Both the position numbers and the translations under genes were made by a program. Source: Castanea sativa (Eukaryota > Streptophyta > Magnoliopsida > Fagales > Fagaceae). Taken from it: a stretch of DNA of 64,000 bases. The number at the start of each line of letters is the position of its first letter. Position 1 is the first letter of the stretch. The notes beneath the pieces were generated by a model. It had not been told where the DNA came from and made no database searches. It saw only the letters and a list, made by a program, of their open reading frames with translations. The stretch is taken from positions 4,809,001 to 4,873,000 of the forward strand of contig NC_134013.1 in assembly GCF_040712315.1 (NCBI RefSeq), written 5' to 3'. This document shows positions 46,201-57,564 of this stretch, one piece after another.

Positions 46201-48604
46201 AGCGCTCTTTAGGGGGGAAAGAGTAGGAGGGTTCCAAAGAGGCTAGCTGGGCTTGGCAGCGGCACTCCCCCCAAGTGCTGCCATGGCCTTTGAGGGGTCC
46301 CAAGGGCATGCCACGGCCTTGGCATCCCACCCACGGGGCATGCCCGCGCCTCGCCCGCGTGCCCACGCCGTGCTGCCACAGCCCCTCAGGCAGCGTGCAT
46401 GCTAGGGCGCCCCCAGGGGCCTTGCTGCCTGCCCACGCAAGCATGCCATGGCCTTGGCTGCGTGCCTTGGCCTTGGCTGCTTGCCCATGGGGGGCTGCCT
46501 TGGCCTTGGCCTTGGCTGCTGCATGCCCATGGGGGCTTCATGGCTTGGCCTGCTGCTTGGCCTTCAATTGAGTTACAAGGCTCTTGGCAGTTTTTCAAAA
46601 ATGTCTGAATATCATACACCCAACAGCAACAACAAAGCTTTAGTTCCAAAATTTTGGAGTTAACTATGGACTAAATAGACTAATTAAGGTCAATCAAATG
46701 TATTCTTAAACATCATACCTGTCTAGCAAGAAAATCAATAACTGGGATTTTCTATGATGGCAATTACAATGGGGAATTGGATTAGAAAAATCTGGTACAA
46801 TCACTTTTGTCTTCAGGCCAAAGCATAAATTTCAAATGAAGTCTATAAAAATGTATGGTATTTATTTGTTCCTTTGTGTTCATCATTGCGAACTAAAGTT
46901 CTTCTGATTAGTAAAATTGTACTACTTACCTATAAAAAATAAATAAATGTATAGTGTCTTCATAAAGTTTTTAATCAGGTCTCTCCAGGTATTTTGATTT
47001 CCCCATTACTACTACCATCATCTCTAGCAAAAACCACACCAGTAAATCACATATTTTCCAACTATTTTGAAACATATCATATACAGCATAGTAGTCTCCA
47101 AAATGCTTTAGAGTCTCCACCAATAACCATAACAAAAAAAATCTCCAAAACACTTTAGACATTATCTTTGCAGCTAAAACAAAACAAAACAAAAGGGATG
47201 CAGGTTACACCTGTGTAACTCTAAGTAATATTACACCACCTAATAACTTGTTATTGAATTTATATTTTGAAAATTTCACCATTGGATTATATGTTCTATA
47301 TGCTTTTAACATGCATGCCAATTTTTATGCCAATCGGATGTTATATACCATTTGATCTATAAGAATACGATTGGGTAGCGTTTGCGTTTGTGGTAGCAAT
47401 AAGTTTGCGTTTTTGTGTGGGTCCCGTGCACTATTCACAGGACCCACAAGTACTTTTTTTAGCAAATTTTTCTTTAAAATTGGGTCTCACAGCACTATTC
47501 ACACATTTAAAAATTATTTTGCTACAGTGTTTTCAGTTTTCAGTTTTCAGCAATAAGCGCTATCCAAACAGACCCTAAATTCATCTTTTATGCATTATTT
47601 TAAATTACAAAAACTTGAATTTAAACAATTGATTAATGACATGATTATTGACCTTTGATCATCTTTAAATTTTGCAAGCATGAAGAACATACAAAGATAA
47701 TGCAATCCAACGGTAGATTTGTTAAACTTTGCATTCAATTTAAAAATATAAAGTAGTGTAACATATAAAGTCAAGTACATTAATTGATAATGATCACAAT
47801 AACACAATATATCTACCTCCACAGTTTGGATTCTATGGGCTTTCCAATCAACAATTCCTCCAAATTTGGAAACAGCTTCTTTGACAGATTCAAAAGGAGC
47901 TGTAGTATCAATAAGTCCTCTGTTTACATCAACCTGCTCAACATGTTTAGAAGGATCAATTGTTGCTGGTTTTTTAATGGCAATATTGGCAAACTATGCA
48001 TGATGCAGAGAAAGCTCATCAAATAGAACTACATGATCCACAAAATTTTCCTCCTTACCTCAGGGTATGAGTTCTCTTCACACAGCACCATATGGTCCTC
48101 ATTTTGTGATTCATTTACCGCCAGGGATGAATGCTCATCGGACAACACTACATGGTCTTCATTTTTTGATGCCTTTACCTCAGGAGAGGAAGCGGGTAGT
48201 GTAACTTCATCGACATGAACATGAGCACTCTCAATAGAGGAACCATCTTGAGCTTTCTGTTCATCATTAGAATCTATTATCTCTCCAGTTTTAAAATTTT
48301 CCAGTGTTATATCTGGTTGGTCTGTCTCTGTTTTATCAACCTCATCTGTTGAGGTTGAAGCTGAAGTGTACGTTGGGAGAAGCTGATCCTGTCCCAGAGA
48401 TGGACCATCAGATACATCCTGTACAGTTTTTGAAGACTGACCATCGGGTTCCACTTTTCCATTAGTAGTAACTGGGTTTGTCATGGCTTCAACATAAGAA
48501 TGACCACCATCCTGGGAGGGCAAGGAAGATTCAGGAGGAGGCATCTCATGAGCAATTTTCACATCCTGAGGGGGCTTCTCTTCAGTAATTTTAGTATCCT
48601 CCAT
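43248..48604 (-). CDS. WEB1-like (WEAK CHLOROPLAST MOVEMENT UNDER BLUE LIGHT) coiled-coil protein
   Basis: Exons on the minus strand are 48604-48059, 47993-47817 and 45122-43248, phase 0 throughout, for 865 aa. Residues 1-182 are polar, acidic and probably disordered. Exon 2 encodes the family signature [20 protein letters not shown] and the following [15 protein letters not shown]. Exon 3 is almost entirely coiled coil ([19 protein letters not shown] ... [21 protein letters not shown]), with long heptad stretches rich in Ala, Glu and Lys. The tail is basic, [19 protein letters not shown], also typical of the family. In Arabidopsis, WEB1 acts with PMI2 in the cytosol to maintain chloroplast photorelocation speed through chloroplast-actin filaments. 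It could be WEB1 itself or a close paralogue. Coding intron 2 (45123-47816) contains a GC-rich island and a hAT-like element. Confidence 0.9.
46160..46570. repeat. GC-rich low-complexity island in a WEB1-like intron
   Basis: In an otherwise AT-rich intron this stretch is dominated by G and C, with irregular repeats of ccttggc, gccatggcc, gcatgccc and ccatgggg. All frames lack stops for long distances because of composition alone. It has no exon signature in the WEB1 frame. It looks like an inserted minisatellite or a fragment of an unidentified element, perhaps starting near the T-run at 45982. Confidence 0.6.
47373..47575 (-). mobile_element. hAT-like miniature element (copy 1)
   Basis: About 203 bp. 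On the minus strand it begins GGGTCTGTTTGGATAGCGC and ends in an AACGC-TACCC tip. Inside are cactattcac and gggacccac phrases. A diverged relative lies at 56745-56938 on the opposite strand. Such GGGTnTGTTTGG elements are widespread in plant genomes. I could not confirm an 8 bp target duplication. Confidence 0.6.
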
Positions 48605-48605
48605 A

Positions 48606-50862
48606 CTAAGAAAGTTTTAAGAAGTGCCACAAGGGTATCTAAAATTCAATTAAACAGAAGCTAAATTAGCAAAAACGAGCATAAAAAAAATGACAAGAAA
48701 TTTATTGCCTGTTTTGTGCAATTCTTGACAATATTGAAAATTTATAACCATTGCTCAGCTAGAATAGTTACAAGCTGGAACTCCTTAAGAAGCAAGTTGA
48801 CAAATTCCAATATAAGATAGATTGGATCAATCATAAAGTCACCTTGTTTTCTGCACATACCATCCATCATCGTTTACCATTGTATTTCATTTTTTTCCAT
48901 TTAATTCCATCGTTAGGTTGATCAAGGTGGGTAAACTGGGAATGGGATATACGTTTCAGCCAAAGGCACAGAAAGTTGACACGTTTTGAGCAAGGAAGTT
49001 AATCCTTGCAGGAAGAACATGGACAATTAAAAGTGTGGTGAAGAGAGGTCAAAAAGAAACAGAAGCAGGGTTAAGGGTCAGGAAACATTTACTTGTGGCC
49101 CTGCTAGAAATGATTCCAGAAAGGATTCCAACTTGTAACCACAGTATAAAGATTCTAAGAAGAGTTGAACGAGATAATTAGCAAACAAATGCGGGAAGAG
49201 GGTCATGGTGCAATTGATAAAAATGATTTTGAGATTATTGCTGGCCATTTCTACATCAAAACATATTAAATAGGATTTGAAACCTTAAATACTAAATAGG
49301 GTTGATGACATCTTCAGTCTCACCACATAAAAGATAAAAGAAATTCATAGCATTTGAAAGTATGCAATCAAGAAATTATTGTAATTAACCTTTATGACTA
49401 TCTTAGGTAAACAACCTTCTAGTGCCTTACTCCTTGAAGATTCAACAAACCAAGACAGACAACAGATCTTTACTACACTGTTATTTAATTCATGGCCTAG
49501 GTTTAATTACAGTGCGTGCCACCGCCACCTAGCAGCGTCCTGGATTTGTTATTGACAAAGAAAAATTAGATTTTCTCTCATAGTCCCTTTAACATTATTC
49601 CAAAACTTCCAAGCAGAAGAGGATGTCCAAGTAACCGATTCATCAACTTAGAGTACCCTTCAACTAAAACTTCTTTAATTTCATCACAAAGGGTCCGTCT
49701 AACAAAGCATTCATTCAGCTACCATGAGGATGTGTTCATCATGATCATCAAATTCAGTCGCTTACGGGTCCTTTTTACCAATTGAATGAATATTTTTTTT
49801 AAAAGGGAAGAGAATACCGAGTCACTAACAAACACAACACTGAACAGGATGGTTAACTCAAGAAACTAGCATGCCAATCCAACCAGAGGTAAGGAATGTT
49901 TTAATCACACAAAACTTTTGAAATGCACTATCCAACTACAGGACTCATACATACTGGTACTCATATCAAATCCTATTGAATTTCAACTAGCACCTAAAAT
50001 GGCCAAATAAAGACATCAGTTGTCCATCAAAAGCCATTAGATTTTCATTTTTTGCAAGAATAAGTTAGCTACTATAACCATCATATAGTACTATGAAGCT
50101 GAAAGGTCCTTTATAAAGTTTTGAAACTGCACCAACTTTCTAAATTCTGCATGCTATCTAAATTGCAAGGTCTACCAACCACGCCAGCATAAAATTAACC
50201 CAACACAAACTATTTCTAACATGGTCTGTGTACATTTTATAGACAACACCTCGCCTTCGAAAACCATCAAGTTCCACCAATTAACTATACCTCACAAAGA
50301 AACCATGTTCACCCTGAGCTTCAAACTTAACCCTTTAATTTCCACCCAAATAAGAGTTTAAAGGGCAAGCACAAGATAAAAACTTTTTACACTGATTAAC
50401 CTCAAGCATAAACAATATTAACAAGTAAAAATAAAATTTAAAATAAAATAAAATTCTTGCTTGTAACAAACTGGTTTAATATTTTTCTCTTCCAATTATA
50501 TACATGTAAAAAGTAACATTTCAACTCTAAGATTCTCCATAAACATTCATAGATGACCCAAAAGCTCAATCCATCCAAGACGTTCTGTCATTAAGCTTCA
50601 AAGTTTTCACGAACTTTAGAAAATCAAAAACCAAGAAAACAAACAACAATTATGACTACCAATCAAAGCTTCACAACCAATTCTCCAACTACACGAATTA
50701 CAAAACTTCCAGGATTTCAAATTCCCAGAATTTCCTTTCCACAACTCTTGAACAACCAAAGTGCAAAATCTAATATTTACAGAGCTAATTTGAAACAATA
50801 ATTACATGTAAAAAAATGGAAAAAAAAAAAAAAAAACAGAGAAAGAAGAAAGAGAAACGTAC
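48606..50862 (-). other. Probable 5' leader intron of the WEB1-like gene
   Basis: A ttcttag acceptor ends two bases before the start ATG (48604), and CTTTCCTG|gtacgt at 50863/50862 is a strong donor. This implies a 2257 bp intron in the 5' untranslated region, with the first exon upstream of 50862. No coding frame or element is evident inside. Inferred from splice signals only. Confidence 0.5.
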
Positions 50863-51654
50863 CAGGAAAGAGTAGAAGCGAAATAATGAAAAGTCAAATG
50901 GAATTGGATATTAATAAATATGGCTGAAATTAACAAAAATAAAAACAATAATTAGTAGAAAATAATATTATTATTATTAATTATGAGAATATAATTAAGG
51001 TGGAAAAATTGAGTGCTAAATTTAGAAAGAGAAAATTACGTGGAGCCTACCTCTTCACACGCAGAGTACTAGATCCATTCTGTACGCTCTATCTTTCTCT
51101 CATTCAAAATGAAAACACTTTTTTTTTTGTTTTTGTGTTTTTGTTTTTCTTGTTTTTGTTTTTTTGGTTTGTGAAACGAAGAGAAGCACAATTATTATAG
51201 TTATAATTATGTTGTTGTCGCTTTTTTGTTTTCGCGAAGGAAAAAACAGTCTTGTGGTTTTTAATGAAAGTGTTCGTTTTTTTTGAAAAGGAATCTTACG
51301 ACACAAAGTTTGTTTGTTGACTATAATATGAATACCAGAGCGTCGACTACAGCTCAGCTCAGCTCAACTCAACTCAATTCAGTTGATTTTCTTTTTTTAA
51401 TAATTATTTTATAAAGCTTAACTATAAGAGGTTTAATAGGCAAGTAGAATTTCTAAAAAAGAAAAAAAAATGTGTTCGTTTACCAAACGAAATGATCAAT
51501 TTTTTTGGTAAGTTTGACTGTAAGTTATGAATTTGGCATTCATTAAAAAAAAAAAAAAAAAAAAAAAGAGGTTATAATTATAGAACTTAAAATAGTTAGT
51601 GGATAAAATTTATCCACCTATATTCTACTTATGAGAAATTATTGATATTATTTT
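50863..51654. promoter_or_regulatory. Probable first exon and promoter region of the WEB1-like gene
   Basis: Follows the inferred leader donor on the minus strand. It contains T-rich runs (51119-51167 and 51545-51567) and ctcagctcagctcaactcaa short tandem repeats (51353-51380). I see no protein gene. Confidence 0.35.
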
Positions 51655-52058
51655 AGGTAAATTGTAAATTACACTCTTAAAATTTAAGAGTGTTTAAATT
51701 TTACACCTTGAAATTTCAAAATTTAAATTTTATTTTCTTAAAGTTTGAGGTGTTTAGATTTTACACCCTCTTTTTTTCAAAATTTAGATTTTATCCACTA
51801 AATTTTAGGGGTATTTAGATTTTATTTCCTAAAGTTTTTGGGGTATTTAGATTTTACACCCTAAAATTTACAGGAATTTAAGGTGTAAAAAAAAACACTT
51901 TCAAACTTTAGAGGGTAAAATCTAAATTTGAAATATTATAGTGTAAAATCTAAATACTCTCAAATTTTTTAAAAATTTTTTTGAATTTTGAAACTTTAGG
52001 ATGCAAAAATAAAATCCAAACAATCTTAAACTTTAGGAGCATAATTTATGATTTACCC
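51655..52058. mobile_element. Mutator-type miniature foldback element with 9 bp target duplication
   Basis: Ends AGGTAAATTGTAAATTAC and, inverted, GGGTAAATCATAAATTA form the terminal repeats. Both flanks carry tattatttt (51646-51654 and 52059-52067), the 9 bp duplication expected for Mutator-type transposition. The 404 bp interior is a set of inverted and direct repeats around tttagattttacacc and its complement ggtgtaaaatctaaa, so the whole element can fold back. Confidence 0.82.
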
Positions 52059-52067
52059 TATTATTTT

Positions 52068-54175
52068 TATTAAATTGAATTACAACGTAGCAAATTGTGG
52101 AAGAAATAAAAGTGACCCAATAATAAGTTTAATAATTTGGTGTAGATAATTCACACAATCATTTATTAGTAAAATTTATGTTCAAATTATTTGATTATAA
52201 AAAAATACATGTTAAAATGAAATCACTATCTTTTTCCTTAATTTTTAACTATAAATGTCCAATTATTTGTCCTTCATAAACCTATAGGAGTTGCCATAAA
52301 TTCTATAATAGTTTTTTTTTTTCGATGGGCTATGATAGTTTTTTAAAGAGTACGTACAAAACCAATTCACAAAAAAAAAAAATAATAATAATACAAAATT
52401 TCATAAAATAAAGAAGGGTCCCCTCTAAATTTTTGTAAGATATTTCACTTTTTTTTTTTTTTTTGAAGGCATATTTCACTTTAAAGTAAAGGAATAAAAT
52501 ATAAATGAAGTCACCGCCCATCATGAACGGGTCCGTCACGCGCTTAATAGAGAGTGTAAAATTAATCTCCACAAAAAGACTATTATACCCTTGTTATATA
52601 GTTTTAATTACGCTAGATTTTGATGAATCATGGTTAACTAGTACTGGGCAATGTTGTCCAATGAAAAATGTAGAAGTAGAGACTTGAGATTTCAAGAAGT
52701 TCAAACAGTCTCAACGGTAAAGGAAATTTGAGGCATTAGTACTAAATGACGAAAATACCACTTTCAATGTTGGAGAGTGAGGTCCAGATCTTATCTCACA
52801 ACACCGACCTATTGGACAAATTGGGACCGTTGGATTTATAGGTTTGCCGTGGTTGAATTTTCTGTTTGAAAAGTAGCTGAGAGTCCGTGACTTTTTCACG
52901 GTTTGTAATAATGAAATTAAAGGATCCCAAGGTGTTTGAGAAACAAGAAGTTTTGGAAGAAGAAAAAAAAAACTATTTGTAGAAGGTAAAAAAGTTTGGG
53001 ATTTGGGGAATGGTAACCTTATGCTAAGTGCTGCATTAAGAGGATTCGTTTTAGTACCAAAAAACAAACTAAATAAAAGGTGTCAAACTTATATATAGTT
53101 GATTCTCAAAAAAAAAAAAAAACTTATATATAGTAATCTGCTATTTCTGAAACTTTACTGTTACTAAATGGTAAACATAAAAAACGTTGTTTAATTGTTA
53201 TCATGTGCTTATGCATTATAACACTGTAACTCACTCGCCTCCAAAGAGTGCAATTTGCAGCTTTTAGTTCCAAATTTGAATAGAAGGTGTACCACCAAAC
53301 GTTATCTCTGTTTTACAGGTTGGTCTTGACATCCTTCTTTAAATGAAATGGTAAACATAAAAGAACGTTATTTTTTTTTTTTTTTTTTTGATAGGAAAAA
53401 AGAACGTTATTTAATTGAAAGTTAGAGAGACGACTCGAGTGGTAAAATAAAAAATAAAAAATAAATATTTAAATGAAGTGGTAAAAGAATATAATATTTG
53501 ATGTTGAGTGTGTTATAAAGTAAGGTGTTAAAATAGACTAGCTTCATCGCACATGCAGACTTTTTTTTATTTTGAGTTTAATATAATTTTTCATTTTGAA
53601 TTTATTTATTATTAGTGAGGTTACACAATAAGAGATTTTAATAAAACTAAAATATAGGCTTTGAAATAAAGTAAACCACTGGGTTTAGTGTGCTAGTTTT
53701 TAGGGGAAATAAATGTATCAAACATATGTGAGATATGTTTAGATAGAGAGTGTGCTTATTTTTTAGAAAAAAAGTTTCTTTGGTGGTTTTTCTTTTTTTC
53801 TTGTTTTTGAATTTTGTTGAATTACAATTTTAACCCCTTTTTTTTAAGAATAAGGATTATCTAATTAGATTATGGATATTTTTGATATTTTATGAAGTCA
53901 TAACTAGCTTTCTAAATCTTCTTAATATATAGAGTTTAAATAGTTTTTTTGAGTTGTTACAAACTAAATTTTTTAGCACATTTGATGTAAATGTTCTAAG
54001 TAGGACTCTTTTTGCCAAGGGACACAGTCCAATACTTTAATACTTTAAATCCGATTTAATATGTACACGTATCCAAAATGAGGCATGTATTAGTATTGTG
54101 TCAAATGGACTAAAAATTTGTCTTTTGCTAAAAGCCTTGTAGGCCAAGGTTTGAGATTTAAAACTCTCATTCTTA
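52068..54175. other. Intergenic AT-rich DNA
   Basis: No gene recognised. A somewhat less AT-rich part (52500-53060) has an open frame on the minus strand of 118 codons without recognisable domains. Several A or T homopolymers are present. Confidence 0.4.
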
Positions 54176-54574
54176 TCTATATATATATAACTAAAGCCAA
54201 AACTAAGAGAAAATTTAATTAGATCCCAAATTATATTTTAATTATAGGCTAATTTTGTGCCATGTGTCCACTAAAGTTTTTTAATTTTTATGTCAAATGA
54301 GTTAATGAGTACAAAATACTAAGAGTTTAATATTAATGAATATAAAAACAAAAAACTAACATATATCTACTCAACCAAAGTCACCACACTTTCTATCTTA
54401 TTCAAAATTAGAATAAAAATAATAATAAGTAGTATTAATCTTCGGCAGAAAATTTAATATGCATCTAATTATATTTATTTTTTCTAATAATTCAATCAAT
54501 TATGTATCTTTTTGTGATTAAAAAATGTACTCATTTTTAAATGTATCCATACATATGCATGGATTACATGCTAG
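54176..54574 (+). mobile_element. Short non-autonomous Helitron, 399 bp
   Basis: Begins TCTATATATATATAACTAAA after an A (54175) and ends TCCAT-acatatgc-ATGGA hairpin, TTACATG, CTAG (54571-54574) before a T. These are the Helitron hallmarks with A-T target. Its 5' part, with agagaaaatttaattaga and gccatgtgtcc phrases, recurs in degenerate form just downstream. Confidence 0.8.
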
Positions 54575-54589
54575 TACATATATTAATAG

Positions 54590-54905
54590 GAAAAGTTGAG
54601 AGGAAATCCAATTAAATTTCAAATTAGAATTCAATTAAAGTCTAATTTTGCGTTATGTGTCTCATCTAATAAAAGTTTTTTAATTTTTGTATCAAGTGAG
54701 TTAATTCAGTGTAAAAATTGGATTTCAATTAAAATTTAATTTTGCACTATGTATCCCATCTAATCTATTTTTTTTATAGAAATTTGTAACAAGTGAGTTA
54801 ATTCAATGTAGAAAACGAGGAGTCTAATATAAATAAACATATGTTATATATATTTAAAACCAAAACTTAGAGAAAATTTGATTAGAATCAAAATTAGATT
54901 TTAGC
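54590..54905 (+). repeat. Degenerate Helitron-related repeats
   Basis: Phrases gaggaaatccaattaaa, tctaattttgcgttatgtgtc, tttgcactatgtatccc and aaaacttagagaaaatttgatta repeat the 5' region of the 54176-54574 Helitron two to three times. They are probably remnants of related insertions. Confidence 0.55.
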
Positions 54906-55414
54906 CTTTGTTAGCTTTTTATACAAATTAAATTATTTAAATTTTTGCTGTTAATTTATTTTTTCCAAACTAATGAGTATATTTTTTATATTATTTCTAT
55001 TCAGATATTTTGTATGTGAGGATCTTGAACATAACAAACTGTAATTGAGCTAAATGAGTTCATGCACTTATTCCCATTCAATTTAAAAAATACTACTAAA
55101 CTAATTTATTTTTTTATTTCGTGTTGTATTTAGTAGAATTCTAGTGATAGTAAATTGATATTGTATATGCAGCGTCCAATAGTGATTTTCAAAATTATAT
55201 ACATAACAGCAGTGTAATGAGAAACTTGGCGTAATCAATATCATTAAAATTGCAAAGGAAAATCATTTTAGTACCTCCAAATGTTTGAGTTGAACTAATG
55301 TCCTATATATTTGATAATCTAAATTAATATCAATAAAGTCACTATAATTCATCATTCCTGTACATAAACGCGAATTATATACTAGGTTGTATAAATAATA
55401 ATAATAATAATAAC

Positions 55415-55453
<39 letters not shown>

Positions 55454-56744
55454 CAATTTTTTAAAAATGAATGAGGGAGTACTAATTTTACAGTAGGAGG
55501 AGTTAACAACCAATTATCTCTTGTATAAATTCACAATTTAATTGTTAAATTTTAGCACCAAACTATAAAAGTGACAAGAGATACATGCAGGTCGCATTTT
55601 GTAAGAAGTTGTTTGATAGGGTTGAAATTTGAAAATATGAAAAGCTAGCTAACGTTGACAAGACAATATTGAATGTATTAAACAATCTCATAAAATCTCC
55701 CCCAGAGTCTTCTCAAATATTGTGGGTTTTATTCTAAAAATTGAAAATAAAAAATAATATACACATCTTTCTATTTTTGTTTTCTTAAAAGTTCTTTCCA
55801 TACAAATACAACACCTTTTTTAGCTTAAGTTTAGATTTAAGGATTAAATTAATAGATTTGGAGAAACAACTACTCGTTCAAGATTTATCTTTTGAGGAAA
55901 AAAAAAAACTCTCATCTTAGACTTTAGATTGCAGGGTTTTTATTTTTATTTTTTTATTATTATGGTTAAAAACCTTTTATTTCCATTTGATGAAAGAAAG
56001 CCCATCCAATATACAAGCCCATGTTCAAAACAAGTGTCTTTTCTATTGCCACCCTTTGGGTATGATACCTCGCCAGTTTTGGGGTTGTGTGCTCCATATT
56101 AACCAGACCAAAACTAGAGAAAGAGAACACTGATGAGGATCTAGGAGGACAATGTCCAACTTGGCCCAATAGAACCAAGAGGCTTTTCACTTAAAAGTTC
56201 ATTGTAAATTAAAGTGGACTAGATATCTATTAGTTATAGTAGTGGACTTTTGGGCACTACTACTGTACAATAGGCCCAATGTCGCAATGAGAAACTCTTT
56301 CACTTTTCTTCATAGGAATATATGGAGGGTAGAGCATTGTCGGACTTGGACCTATGGGCTACCCTCCAAATTAACCAGCCCAAATTTTGATTTTGAGAGG
56401 GGACCACGTATAATATACAAATGATTTTGAGAGAGTACCATTATAATTTTTGAAAAATAAACTCATTTTGTAAAGCCAAAAACTAATTTTCAATTGTTTT
56501 GGAGAGTTGAGTCGGTGCCCTCTTCTAGGAAAAGGTATATGATCTCATACGAGAATTGAGTCGAATCGATAGTAAACATATATTCCTTTCTCATAGTAAA
56601 CATATATTCCTTTCTCATAACGTATTTACCATTTATTTTTATTAAAGTCTCTCGTTTACAAATTGATATATTTATTGCTTAGTTTCATTTCAATTCTTCT
56701 AAAGATATCCAAGCTACTCAAAGCTCTTTCTTATTTAATTCTAA
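54906..56744. other. Intergenic AT-rich DNA
   Basis: No gene recognised. It includes an (AAT)n microsatellite at about 55392-55453 and a 25 bp tandem duplication (agtaaacatatattccttt) at about 56570-56620. Confidence 0.45.
55392..55453. repeat. (AAT)n microsatellite
   Basis: About twenty AAT units with one aac interruption. Confidence 0.95.
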
Positions 56745-56938
56745 GGGTTTGTTTAGATATCGCTTATTACTAAAAATTAAAAACTTATTGCTGAAAACAT
56801 TATACTAAAATAATTTTTAAATATGTGAATAGTGCCGTGTGACATAGTTTTAAAGCAAAATTTGCATTTTTTAGTACTTACGAATCCCGTAAACAATGCA
56901 CGGGACTTAGGAAAAAAACGCCAAACGCCAAACGCCCC
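56745..56938 (+). mobile_element. hAT-like miniature element (copy 2)
   Basis: Starts gggtttgtttagatatcgctta and ends aaacgccaaacgcccc. The interior includes tgtgaatagtgc and aatgcacgggact, matching the element at 47373-47575 in opposite orientation but more diverged. Confidence 0.55.
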
Positions 56939-57056
56939 ATTTATCAGTGTTATCTAAAATCACACTAAGTTTAACCCTGACTCCTTTTGCCCAATAGAGA
57001 TCTTAAAGTTGTTTCTCCCTTTACCATATATAAGGGCAAAACTTAAGTATAATATT

Positions 57057-57564
57057 TTAAGATATATATATATATATATTTCAAACTCTGTAGTCAAGAA
57101 ATAAAAAAAGTCTTGTATGTACTACGTAGCCTTAAAGTTATAAAATGGTATGCTATTACTATCATAACATCCTAAACAAATGTGCCAAATTTTTGTTGTT
57201 ATTCTTCAATTCTTCTATAATATCATATACTCTTTAAAGGTTCCTATCATAACATCCTAAATAAATGTGCCAAATTTTTGTTGTTATTCTTCAATTCTTC
57301 TATAATATCGTATACTCTTTAAAGGTTCCTTGCAATGAACACAATCTAATTAAGATAGAGTATATATATATATACACACATTTCAAACTCTTTAGTCAAG
57401 AAATAAAAAAGTCATATACATAGTACGTAGCCTTTAAAGTTATAAAAGGGTATCCTATTATCATAAAATCCTAAATAAATGTGCCAAATTTTTGTTGTTG
57501 TTTTATTAAATTCTTCTATAATGTCATTGTCATATACTCTTTAAGGTTCCTTGCTATAAGGTAT
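57057..57564. repeat. Nested tandem duplications (about 300 bp and 85 bp)
   Basis: A unit that starts tatatata...tttcaaactct and includes agtcaagaaataaaaa, tacgtagcc and ccaaatttttgttgtt occurs at about 57060-57356 and again at 57357-57560. Within the first unit an 85 bp segment (57160-57244) is repeated at once (57245-57329). Confidence 0.8.

Noticed and set aside
46275..46663. Several overlapping open frames on both strands
   Set aside because: They lie in the GC-rich low-complexity island, where stop codons are rare by composition. The peptides are Ala/Trp/Gly/Leu repeats with no domain.
52711..53067. 118-codon open frame on the minus strand
   Set aside because: No similarity recognised, no splice partners and no clear promoter. 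It is probably chance.
57057..57564. CRISPR-like array
   Set aside because: The repeats are long tandem duplications without unique spacers, in a plant nuclear context.
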